From NCBI GenBank assembly GCA_003599025.1, contig QZIL01000032.1:1-44842 (forward strand): a stretch of 44,842 nt of DNA, given 5' to 3'. Of this stretch, positions 8,737 to 15,985 are shown one piece after another. Made by a program: the position numbers and the translations under genes. The notes below the pieces were generated by a model. It did no database searches. It saw only the letters and a list, made by a program, of their open reading frames with translations, and was not told the origin of the DNA. Source of the stretch: Nitrospiraceae bacterium (GTDB lineage Bacteria > Nitrospirota > Thermodesulfovibrionia > UBA6902). Positions within the stretch are counted from its first letter, which is position 1, and each line of letters begins with the position of its first letter.

Positions 8737-9351
8737 TCACAGTTCCTGATGGACACGCCCGACCAGCTTCGCAGACGGCTTGAGAGTCTTGTCACCCTCC
8801 TCAGTCCATTTAGCGGGACATCCCTCATCACTGTATTTCTCAAGATGGAGGTTTGCCTTGAATTTCCTCATCAACTCATTAATGTTCCTGCCCAGATTGT
8901 AGAAATTAACTTCCGCGTTCATGAGCTTAGCTTCAGGGCTTATAATAAAAGTGCCTCTTAAAGAAAGCCCTGTTGCTTCGTCATAAACACCGAACATCCT
9001 GGCAAGCCTGCCTGTCGTGTCAGAGCCCATCGGGAATTTTACCTCTTTCAGCGCCCCTTCTTCTCGCTGCCAGGCAAGGTGCACGAACTTGGTGTCACAG
9101 CTTACGGTAATGACCTCTGCCCCGAGTTTTTTAAACTTCTCATACTGCTCTGCCAGAGCAGCAAACTCGGTGGCTCAGACAAAGGTAAAGTCTGCCGGAT
9201 AGAAAAAGAGTATGGTCCATTTTCCGTTCTTTTTCAGGTTTTCAAGACTTATCTCCCCGAAATCCCCTTTTACAGGATCAAAGGTCTCCAGTTTAAAATC
9301 CGGCACTGTCGCGCCTACATTGCATCCCAGACATCCGCATTCAGTCGTCAT
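8737..9351 (-). CDS. AhpC-type peroxiredoxin with in-frame UGA (probable selenocysteine)
   Basis: Read through one UGA at 9175-9177, the frame gives a 204-residue peroxiredoxin. The UGA lies at residue 59, exactly where the peroxidatic Cys belongs: PADFTFV-U-ATEF (normally FTFVCPTE). Downstream sequence stays in frame and intact, including VSCDTKFVHLAWQ and the resolving-Cys motif GCPAKW of typical 2-Cys enzymes. A nested hairpin begins 4 nt after the UGA (separate entry). Both halves are well conserved, so decay to a pseudogene is unlikely. The ATG at 9351 follows AGGGAGG by about 9 nt. The N-terminus is Cys-rich (CGCLGC). It reduces peroxides; its place in the oxidase run suggests protection during respiration. 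A sequencing error changing TGC or TGT to TGA is the main alternative. Confidence 0.82.
9122..9170 (-). promoter_or_regulatory. Candidate bacterial SECIS hairpin
   Basis: On the mRNA strand the stretch starts 4 nt after the UGA. An outer stem pairs CCGAGTTT (9170-9163) with AAACTCGG (9129-9122), 8 of 8. An inner hairpin pairs CTGCTCT with AGAGCAG around a GGC loop (9161-9145). The apical loop starts with G and lies about 20 nt after the UGA, which fits the published bacterial SECIS consensus (apical G, 16-37 nt spacing). It lies inside coding sequence, as bacterial SECIS elements do. Confidence 0.72.
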
Positions 9352-9438
9352 AATTATTACCTCCCTGTTCATTTAATACCAAAGGACGAGACGGCGCCTC
9401 ACCCCTACATTGACTTATAACTCTTGACTCATAACTCA

Positions 9439-9624
9439 TCACTTTTTTATTGATTCTTCATAAGCCTTCTCCTGGGACCATCCGCTGATTGATGGGGTAT
9501 AAGAAATAAAATAGTAAATTCCCCATATAATCAGACCCCAGAAAAGAATCAGCCACCCCATGGGGATCCTGTTTGACGCCTCTTTTACCTCAAACTCATC
9601 CATACTGTCAATGTCTTCGACCAT
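9439..9624 (-). CDS. Stand-alone CcoP N-terminal (FixP_N) domain protein
   Basis: A 61-residue protein with one membrane helix (about residues 22-41). The core IPMGWLILFWGLIIWGIYYF followed by SYTPSISGWSQ matches the FixP_N domain (PF14715) that normally anchors CcoP, the dihaem cytochrome c subunit. No CxxCH is present. The haem c domain usually attached to it appears instead at the end of the CcoO-like protein just upstream (9636-10568). It probably forms part of the oxidase membrane interface. Confidence 0.78.
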   Translation of the reverse strand: MVEDIDSMDEFEVKEASNRIPMGWLILFWGLIIWGIYYFISYTPSISGWSQEKAYEESIKK

Positions 9625-9635
9625 AACTCCCCTCC

Positions 9636-10568
9636 TTATTTATTCTGCAGTGATCTGATGAAGGCGATTACAGACCATATTTCGTCCTTGCTCAGGTCTT
9701 CACCGAAATCAGGCATGCCTCCCTTCATGGTCCGGCCCGCTTCCACATTGCCTTCCTCTGTTCCGTTGTAGATCATCTCAAAGTAATCCTCGTCTTCCAG
9801 GTCGCCTTCCTGATAGAGGAAGACATTGTCTACAAGACTGGGGCCTATATCGCCTCCGCCATTGCCTCCGTGACATACAGCGCAGTTTTCCTCATATATC
9901 CCCTTCCCCGCTTCAATGGCGGCAGGATCACCGGCAAGAGGATTTTCCATCTCATGTGCATCCAATTGCACTTTTGAGCGGACAGCCCCTTTCCTGCCTA
10001 CAGATGCTCCAATTATCTGCATGTACGCTACAAGTGCATCAAGCTCGTTTTTACCGTTGAGCAGCGATATGTCCTCATCGGTATAGGGAAACCCGAGCGC
10101 GTCCATATGCCTTTTTATGTCTATTGGATCAAGAAGATTGTCCTTTAGCCAGCCGTACGACGGCATATTTGATTTAGCAAAGAAACTTTGCGGGTCTTCA
10201 AAGTGCCTGTAGTGCCATTGATCAGGATATTTCCTGCCGATACGGGCAAGGTCCGGGCCTGTCCTCTTTGATCCCCACAGGAAAGGATAGTCATAAGCGA
10301 ATTCACCGGCCTTTGAATATTCGCCGTATCTCATTACTTCGGTCTTCAGCGGCCTGACTGTCTGGGTATGGCAGTTATTACATCCCTCACGCTGATAAAT
10401 ATCTCTCCCCGCAAGCTGAATTGCGGTATACGGTTTCAGGTCCTCAAGCTTCGGATGCATCTGTGCAGTCATCATGGGAATGAACATGGTGACGGCAGTC
10501 CCGACAAGGATAACGACCGCTGAAACAATCGCAAACATAATGGGCTTTTTATAGATCTCCCCTGCCAT
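9636..10568 (-). CDS. ccoO: Fused CcoO/CcoP-type cytochrome c subunit of cbb3 oxidase
   Basis: 310 residues: an N-terminal anchor (about 10-32), a CcoO domain with CNNCH near residue 60 and YPFLWGSKRTGPDLARIG and SNMPSYGWL (axial Met), then a second cytochrome c domain with CAVCH and GGMPDFGEDLSKDEIWSVIAFI. CcoO normally carries one haem and CcoP two; here one CcoP-like haem domain is joined to CcoO. The mature complex would have two c-type haems here rather than the usual three. It passes electrons from soluble donors to CcoN. It overlaps ccoN by 1 nt. Confidence 0.9.
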   Translation of the reverse strand: MAGEIYKKPIMFAIVSAVVILVGTAVTMFIPMMTAQMHPKLEDLKPYTAIQLAGRDIYQREGCNNCHTQTVRPLKTEVMRYGEYSKAGEFAYDYPFLWGSKRTGPDLARIGRKYPDQWHYRHFEDPQSFFAKSNMPSYGWLKDNLLDPIDIKRHMDALGFPYTDEDISLLNGKNELDALVAYMQIIGASVGRKGAVRSKVQLDAHEMENPLAGDPAAIEAGKGIYEENCAVCHGGNGGGDIGPSLVDNVFLYQEGDLEDEDYFEMIYNGTEEGNVEAGRTMKGGMPDFGEDLSKDEIWSVIAFIRSLQNK

Positions 10569-11968
10569 TATCTCACCCCCTTTGAAACCAGCGCATTGCC
10601 CTTACGGGATGTCATGAAGATGTTATAGATAAAGAAAAGCATGCCGATTGTAAAAATCACGCCGGCAGCCGTCCTCATCTGCCAGAACGGGTAGTTCTTT
10701 GCGAGTCCTTCCATAAAAGTATACTTAAGGGTGCCGTCCGGGTTTACAGCCTTCCAGAGAGCCCCCTGCTGAATACCTGTAATCCACATGGTGACTGAAA
10801 ATATAAGCTGGCCGACAAGCACGAGATAAAAGTGTGTATTGGCCACCTTCACACTGTAAATTTCGGTGTTATAAATTTTCGGCACAATATAATATATGGA
10901 AGCCGCTACAGTCATTGTGACCCATCCCATTGTACCCATATGTACATGCCCGGGCACCCAGTCTGTATAATGAATCAGCTGGCTGACTACCCTTAAACCC
11001 TGCGTAGGTCCCTGCACGGTCTGGAGTCCGTAAAAGGTGATACCGAAGATGAAGAACTTCGTGAGGTAGTTTGTCCTCATCTTTGACCAGTCAGGGGCGA
11101 CCGTGTAGAACCCGTTCACAACAGACCCCCAGGAAGGCGCGATCAGAAATATGGTGAATACTATCCCGAGAGTTTGTATCCAGTCGGGCAGCGGTGTATA
11201 AACCAGGTGGTGCGCTCCTGTCCAGAGATATGCAAATACAAGAGACCAGAAGGCGACGATTGAGAGCCGGTGGCTGAATATGGGGAGACCTGTTGATTTC
11301 GGCAGAAAATAATAAAACATTGCGAGTATCGGCGTTGTAAATACAAACCCCACTGCATTGTGACCGTACCACCACTGGACATTGGCGCTGTTTACCCCCG
11401 CGAATACGGAATACGATTTAAAGAGCCCTGCGGGAACAGCAAGGTTGTTTACAATATAAAGGACGGCCACCGCTATAACAGTCGCAATGATATACCAGAG
11501 AGACACGTACATCTGCTCTTCTTTCCTTTTAATGATAGTGCCGAAGATATTGACCGCAAATATGACCCAGAGGATGACCACGCCAATATCAAGAGGCCAT
11601 TCAAGTTCCGCATATTCAAGTGACTGGTTCATTCCGGCGAAGAGACTCACCGCAGCCAGGGCTATGGCAGCATTGAACAGATAAAGATGAAATCTTGCAA
11701 GCTTTGGATACAGCAGCGGTCTTCTCGTCAGCCTCATGACGATGTAATATGAGATGCCGAAGATTGCTCCTACTCCAAGACCAAACGCAAGACCGTTTGT
11801 GTGGACGACCCTTAATCTCCCGAATGTAAAAAAGGGCGCGATGTTCCATGACGGAGCCCACATCTGCACCGAAATCCAGAGGCCGATGAGGATACCCACT
11901 ACCCCCCAGAATATAGAGGAGACGATAAACCCGTTTACCGTCCGGTTGTCGTACTGATAATCACTCAT
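10568..11968 (-). CDS. ccoN: cbb3-type cytochrome oxidase catalytic subunit CcoN
   Basis: A 466-residue, roughly 12-helix haem-copper oxidase subunit I. Metal-ligand regions are visible: HTNGLAFG (low-spin haem His), WYGHNAVGF (CuB His), TGAHHLVYTP (two CuB His) and VPGHVHMGTMGW (high-spin and low-spin haem His). It reduces O2 to water with high affinity and pumps protons. The ATG at 11968 has a strong GGGGGGG ribosome site about 8 nt upstream. It is the first structural gene downstream of the Rrf2 regulator. Confidence 0.95.
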   Translation of the reverse strand: MSDYQYDNRTVNGFIVSSIFWGVVGILIGLWISVQMWAPSWNIAPFFTFGRLRVVHTNGLAFGLGVGAIFGISYYIVMRLTRRPLLYPKLARFHLYLFNAAIALAAVSLFAGMNQSLEYAELEWPLDIGVVILWVIFAVNIFGTIIKRKEEQMYVSLWYIIATVIAVAVLYIVNNLAVPAGLFKSYSVFAGVNSANVQWWYGHNAVGFVFTTPILAMFYYFLPKSTGLPIFSHRLSIVAFWSLVFAYLWTGAHHLVYTPLPDWIQTLGIVFTIFLIAPSWGSVVNGFYTVAPDWSKMRTNYLTKFFIFGITFYGLQTVQGPTQGLRVVSQLIHYTDWVPGHVHMGTMGWVTMTVAASIYYIVPKIYNTEIYSVKVANTHFYLVLVGQLIFSVTMWITGIQQGALWKAVNPDGTLKYTFMEGLAKNYPFWQMRTAAGVIFTIGMLFFIYNIFMTSRKGNALVSKGVR

Positions 11969-12081
11969 GATTGAATCCCCCCCTTTAAAAAGGTTAAAAA
12001 AAAGATCTTATAATCTCTTATTAGCACCAATTCCACTGCATTGCAAAAATATTTTCAGTTAATGCATTCAAGTCGGCGGAG

Positions 12082-12100
12082 GGCCAATTATAAGTTGGCC
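12082..12100 (-). promoter_or_regulatory. GGCCAA-N7-TTGGCC palindrome upstream of ccoN
   Basis: A perfect 6+6 inverted repeat with a 7-nt centre, extended outward to GGA...TCC with one mismatch. On the coding (-) strand the centre contains CTTATAAT, a good -10 hexamer, so a protein bound here would cover the promoter. No T-run follows on either strand, so it is not a classic terminator. It may be an operator for the neighbouring Rrf2 protein or another regulator of ccoN. Confidence 0.5.
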
Positions 12101-12124
12101 GTCCACTGATTTATTAAAAATATG

Positions 12125-12529
12125 TTAATTCCTCTCCGCATTCAACAACCTTGCAAAATCCCACTGTCTCAAACGTTCCTCAACATCTCTGCGAATATCG
12201 ACCCACACCGGATGAACAACACATGTGCTGCTGAAGCTGCACTGTTTTTTGTCCACAGCGCAGATGTTCATCGCCACAGTTCCTTCCATCGCTACCACAA
12301 CATCCAGGAGGGTTATTTCTGACGGTTTTCTTGAGAGTTTGAACCCACCCTGTATGCCGCGAAGAGACTCGACTATTCCGGCCTTTGCAAGGGTCTGCAG
12401 TATCTTGGCGAGGAAACTCCTCGGGATATCCCGCTCTTCAGCTATCTCATTTACCATTACGACCTCCTTCTTTGAACCGGCAAGATGAAGGACGCATCTG
12501 ATCGCGTAATCTGTCTTTCTGGTGATCAT
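12125..12529 (-). CDS. Rrf2-family iron-sulfur transcription regulator
   Basis: 134 residues. It begins with the family signature MITRKTDYAIRC, followed by a winged helix-turn-helix with IPRSFLAKILQTLAKAGIVE and RGIQGGFKLSR. Cluster-binding cysteines C90, C97 and C103 plus H106 are spaced much as in IscR (C-x5-C-x2-H at the end). Rrf2 proteins sense Fe-S status, nitric oxide or redox state. Lying directly upstream of ccoN in the same direction, it probably adjusts the oxidase operon. A promoter with an overlapping palindrome lies immediately upstream, suggesting autoregulation. Confidence 0.88.
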   Translation of the reverse strand: MITRKTDYAIRCVLHLAGSKKEVVMVNEIAEERDIPRSFLAKILQTLAKAGIVESLRGIQGGFKLSRKPSEITLLDVVVAMEGTVAMNICAVDKKQCSFSSTCVVHPVWVDIRRDVEERLRQWDFARLLNAERN

Positions 12530-12539
12530 GTCTAATTAA

Positions 12540-12572
12540 GACCATTTTAGTCCTGTTTTAAATATTTGTCAA
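12540..12572 (-). promoter_or_regulatory. Promoter with overlapping palindromic operator for the Rrf2 gene
   Basis: On the - strand a perfect TTGACA (-35, 12567-12572) is followed by exactly 17 nt and TAAAAT (-10, 12544-12549). The -10 lies inside GACTAAAATGGTC (12540-12552), a near-palindrome resembling known Rrf2/IscR-type sites. The expected transcript would start about 8 nt before the ATG, leaving almost no leader. This arrangement fits self-repression. Confidence 0.65.
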
Positions 12573-12583
12573 GATTCTGTATA

Positions 12584-12611
12584 TTGACATCTGTTTAAAT
12601 AGTGTTACGAT
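12584..12611 (+). promoter_or_regulatory. Possible promoter for the divergent + strand gene
   Basis: TTGACA at 12584-12589 is followed by 16 nt and TACGAT (4 of 6 to consensus). It points toward the gene at 12712 with a leader near 95 nt. The -10 is weak, so this is tentative. Confidence 0.3.
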
Positions 12612-12711
12612 TTTTATGAGTAACTGTTTACCGTTAATATGTCTTCGTTCCGCTGAAAGATGAGATGCGGACATTCGGCAGTCTCTTCAACGACGTGCGG
12701 AAAGGACCATT

Positions 12712-13641
12712 ATGAACTTAAGAATAAGCGACCAGGGCACTGGTCTCAGGGAAGAAGTCTTAACTTTGCTGAACCAGTACGGGAATATCTCTCCTGTCTT
12801 CAAAAAACGTCTGAATGCTGACTGGCATGTTGAATTAGTCAGCGGGGCCACGGTTGATGCGCATACTGACGGCACAGCCATTACGGTCAGCATCCCCCCT
12901 GTGCAGAAAACAGATACGTTAAGAGAGGTGGTAGAGGCCATCCTCTTTGAGTGCGGCAATGCAGCCCGCTCCGGAGTTTTCCGGTCGATCAAAAGAAAAT
13001 TCCTTGAGCTGGATACCCCCGTGATCTCAATGCTTGAATACGCCCTTCAGAAGACTTCAGCAGAGGCTGAGAATTTCTGGGAATATGCAAAAGGGCTGAA
13101 TGACATGAAATCCAACAACTTTGTACTGTCATTTCAGGGAAGAAAGCAGATGAAAGATGTGGAGGGCCTCGACACCGAAGCCCGCTATGCAGACAAATTC
13201 AGAAAAAGCCCGCATAACCCCAACTCACCCGACAGCGTTCAGCGCCGCTCGAGTCTCGACATGTACGCATACGAATTGATCAGAGACCCATATGAACTCA
13301 AGCTCTGGAAGATCCTGCAACGGGTGGTGACGGGCGGCACGCACAGGGATCTCTTTGTTAATGTACTGCTCAAAAAGGCCACATTCACAAACATGTCACA
13401 GGAGGATCGAATCCCGTCTTGGTGCACGATCATGGATATAGTGAATAAGGCAATAGCACTCAGCCCGGGCTGCTGGGTCAAGGTGGCCGGATACGATTTT
13501 ACAATCAAGATGCTTGAGGCAGCTATGCTGGAATCTTTTAACAAAGCGGAAACAAACAATGCATTTAATGACCAGCTGGCAGAAATAAAACAAACGCTGG
13601 GTCTGGGGGCTGAGTTTCATACTCCTCACTGGCTTAAGTAA
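12712..13641 (+). CDS. Protein of unknown function
   Basis: 309 residues, soluble, without signal peptide or membrane segment. AAAGGA lies about 6 nt before the ATG. I recognise no family. A central stretch TLREVVEAILFECGNAARSG resembles the helix that carries the active site in some zinc-peptidase-like toxins, but the His residues are absent. The second half (about residues 180-300) is helix-rich with LDMYAYELIRDPYELKLW. It is divergent from the Rrf2 regulator and lies upstream of two membrane-protein genes. Confidence 0.55.
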   Translation: MNLRISDQGTGLREEVLTLLNQYGNISPVFKKRLNADWHVELVSGATVDAHTDGTAITVSIPPVQKTDTLREVVEAILFECGNAARSGVFRSIKRKFLELDTPVISMLEYALQKTSAEAENFWEYAKGLNDMKSNNFVLSFQGRKQMKDVEGLDTEARYADKFRKSPHNPNSPDSVQRRSSLDMYAYELIRDPYELKLWKILQRVVTGGTHRDLFVNVLLKKATFTNMSQEDRIPSWCTIMDIVNKAIALSPGCWVKVAGYDFTIKMLEAAMLESFNKAETNNAFNDQLAEIKQTLGLGAEFHTPHWLK

Positions 13642-13703
13642 CTGGAATAATATTAATATATTTCGTCTGGTTGTCATCCATATGATCAAATACCTATTTT
13701 AAG

Positions 13704-14114
13704 ATGAGACCTGTCCGCTCCGTGCCGTTCCTCATCGCGCTGCACATGCTCATCTCCCTCGCGGGAGTGCTGATCCATATAAAACTCCATCATCCCTCAG
13801 AGAGCATATATTACTGGTGGGCGTCCCCGCTGAGCGTATTCAGCCTCCTCGTCATCCCCGTTCTCTATTCCCGGACGTCGACGGTTGCCTGGGGTTTCAT
13901 GCTCACCGCAGGGACCATCATCTTCGGGACAATCGGCATGTTTTATTTTTCCCTAATGACGCTGGAGGGCCCGCTTACCCTGTCAGGGATTTTGTTTAAA
14001 TCTGCCTTGCCAGCCATAATTATCCTCTGGATCAAGCTGCCTATCGCTGTTTATATCCTCCGGGCAATGGTCCCGCAGGCAGGGGAAAGTAAAGGTGGAG
14101 GTGCCGCAAAGTGA
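13704..14114 (+). CDS. Four-helix membrane protein
   Basis: 136 residues with about four hydrophobic helices and short loops; the tail is polar (GESKGGGAAK). No motif that I recognise. Its stop overlaps the next start as GTGA, so it is coupled to the ferric-reductase-like gene and may be its partner subunit or a membrane anchor. Confidence 0.65.
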   Translation: MRPVRSVPFLIALHMLISLAGVLIHIKLHHPSESIYYWWASPLSVFSLLVIPVLYSRTSTVAWGFMLTAGTIIFGTIGMFYFSLMTLEGPLTLSGILFKSALPAIIILWIKLPIAVYILRAMVPQAGESKGGGAAK

Positions 14115-14779
14115 AAGAGGCAGGGAATACAGGCAGCCTGAGCACAGGGGCGCGGACTGTCCTGGGAGTGATATGTGTTCTGGCCGTTCTTCTGCTTATT
14201 GCGGGGGCCGCGACCATCCCCTTTTTCTATGAATCGCAGTCCATCCGCTACAAGCTGGGAATGGACAAAACATTTCTGCGCGCCGGAAAGATCCTGGCGA
14301 TGGCGGCCGGGACGCTCCTGCTGCTGCAGTTATTGCTAAGCGGGAAGATGAAGGCCCTTGAGCGTGTATTTTCCTCCAAACAACTTTACCTGACGCACCG
14401 CATCAATGCCGCGGTCATTACCGCACTTGTTATCATGCACCCGCTCCTTGTATTTGCACCGGAAGACATAATGAACATCCCCCCTGACATAAGACTCTGG
14501 CCGGAAATGCTCGGAGCTGTTTTGCTCGTGAGCATATGCATGCTGATGTCCACGGCGTTCTTCCGAAACTTTCTCGGCTTTTCTTTCCGCGGCTGGCAAC
14601 GGCTGCATCACGCGGGCAGCGTGTGTGTCGTCATCATGCTATTTGTGCATGTCCTTTTTGTAAGCGATACCTTTGAGTCCGGACCGCCCCGGGCCCTGGT
14701 GATCTCCGTGGGTACCATCTACGGTATCCTGCTGTTATGGGTAAAGGTTAAACCGGTCCTTCAGAAAATGCGGGGCTGA
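14111..14779 (+). CDS. Ferric-reductase-like transmembrane haem protein
   Basis: 222 residues with about six helices, starting at GTG within the previous stop. Paired histidines lie in hydrophobic helices (LTHRINAAVITALVIMHPLL and LHHAGSVCVVIMLFVHVLF), the spacing expected for two b-type haems in the ferric reductase-like domain (PF01794). No FAD/NADPH domain follows, so it would need a partner or act as a haem b quinol or electron-transfer subunit. The next gene encodes a YceI protein, whose family binds lipid-like isoprenoids. Confidence 0.75.
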   Translation: MKEAGNTGSLSTGARTVLGVICVLAVLLLIAGAATIPFFYESQSIRYKLGMDKTFLRAGKILAMAAGTLLLLQLLLSGKMKALERVFSSKQLYLTHRINAAVITALVIMHPLLVFAPEDIMNIPPDIRLWPEMLGAVLLVSICMLMSTAFFRNFLGFSFRGWQRLHHAGSVCVVIMLFVHVLFVSDTFESGPPRALVISVGTIYGILLLWVKVKPVLQKMRG

Positions 14780-14845
14780 ACGTCGGCGGCAGAAGATGCA
14801 TGATATAATTATCACGAGAACACTATACTGAAAAGGAGAACGACG

Positions 14846-15433
14846 ATGAAAAAATATGTCCTGGCCGTATTTGTCCTGTGTTCACTTTCTTTTCCGTTTG
14901 CAGTCCAGGCAGCGGAATGGCAGTATGACACCACGCATACGAGGTTTTACTTTGAGATTGATCATACCTTCGCGAAAGTGCGGGGCTACTTTGAGGACTT
15001 CTCAGGGACCTTCCGCTTTGATCCGAAAAATCCGAAGGACGGTAAAATCGATGTCGAAATAAAAGTGAAAAGCATCAATACCGGAGTGCCAAAGAGGGAC
15101 AACCATCTCCGTTCAGGCGACTTTTTTGATGTCGCGAAATATCCCCTCATAACGTTCAAAAGCAAAAAGATCACCCACAAGGAGGGCGGCGTGTATCTCG
15201 TGGAAGGCGACTTCACGATGAAAGATGTAACAAAAACCCTCGTGCTGCCGTTGATCTATCTGGGGACAAAAGATAATCCCCTGCAGGAGGGAGAACTCGT
15301 GGCGGGCTTTGAAACGAAACTGACAATTGACCGGTTCGACTATCATGTCGGCACCGGGAAATTTTACGAGATAGGCGTCGTGGGAAAAGACGTTGACATC
15401 ACCGCCGTGATCGAGGTGGTCAGGAAAAAGTAG
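14846..15433 (+). CDS. Periplasmic YceI-family protein
   Basis: 195 residues with a clear signal peptide ending ...VQAAE (cleavage near residue 23). The mature part is a single lipocalin-like beta barrel with family motifs YDTTHTRFYFEIDH, RDNHLRSGDFFDVAKYP and a C-terminal VDITAVIEV. YceI proteins bind polyisoprenoid lipids in the periplasm. Start supported by AAAAGGAGA 7-8 nt upstream. Its position after the haem b membrane protein suggests a shared electron-transfer or quinone-related job, which is only inference. Confidence 0.88.
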   Translation: MKKYVLAVFVLCSLSFPFAVQAAEWQYDTTHTRFYFEIDHTFAKVRGYFEDFSGTFRFDPKNPKDGKIDVEIKVKSINTGVPKRDNHLRSGDFFDVAKYPLITFKSKKITHKEGGVYLVEGDFTMKDVTKTLVLPLIYLGTKDNPLQEGELVAGFETKLTIDRFDYHVGTGKFYEIGVVGKDVDITAVIEVVRKK

Positions 15434-15499
15434 TAGGGGCATCGAATGAACTGCAGGTTTTACTCGCAAGAAAAATGATTTAGGATTATAATAACCTCC

Positions 15500-15970
15500 A
15501 TGCCGGACTTTTTGGTTAAACTGTACGAACTCCCCGATTCAGGACCTGTTATTGATGAGCTGCAAAGTCAAGGCGTCAATGTCCGGCGTGCAATGGCATA
15601 TGAAAAATGTCAAGTCCTCAAATGGGTCGAGGACACTTTCGGGGATGGTTGGGCAGGCGAGTGCGATGTATCGTTCAGCAGCCGTCCGATCTCCTGTTTC
15701 ATCGCTACGGAAAACAAACGGATCATCGGCTTTGCCTGTTATGAAACCACCGCAAAAGACTTCTTCGGTCCGATAGGGGTATCGGAGCATTTCAGGGACA
15801 GGGGGATCGGAAAAGCGCTGCTTTTATCCTGTTTGCACGCGATGTCACACATCGGTTACGCATACGCAGTCATCGGCGGAGTTGAGTCTGCCGGATTTTA
15901 TAAGAAGGTTGCAGGTGCCATTGAAATCCCGGGGTCTTCACCGGGGATATACAGGGACAGATTGAAATAA
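15500..15970 (+). CDS. GNAT-family N-acetyltransferase
   Basis: 156 residues with the GNAT core: IIGFACYETTAKDFFGPIGV, acetyl-CoA loop RDRGIGKALL, and VIGGVESAGFYKKVAGAIEI. It transfers an acetyl group from acetyl-CoA to an amine; the substrate is unknown. It ends 15 nt before the T6SS sheath-fusion gene, on the same strand, and could be co-transcribed with it. Confidence 0.82.
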   Translation: MPDFLVKLYELPDSGPVIDELQSQGVNVRRAMAYEKCQVLKWVEDTFGDGWAGECDVSFSSRPISCFIATENKRIIGFACYETTAKDFFGPIGVSEHFRDRGIGKALLLSCLHAMSHIGYAYAVIGGVESAGFYKKVAGAIEIPGSSPGIYRDRLK

Positions 15971-15985
15971 AAGGAGGGAGGGATT

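Noticed and set aside
8737-9372. Reading the peroxiredoxin as two genes or a pseudogene
   Set aside because: Only one stop, at the catalytic site, and both halves are intact and in frame. The SECIS-like hairpin makes a selenoprotein the simpler reading.
12082-12100. Palindrome as a terminator of the Rrf2 gene
   Set aside because: No T-run on either strand, and a -10 hexamer lies in the centre.
11969-12124. FNR-type site upstream of ccoN
   Set aside because: I looked for TTGAT-N4-ATCAA and found no acceptable match.
12712-13641. Calling the 309-residue protein a zinc protease
   Set aside because: The expected HExxH is absent (FECGN instead).
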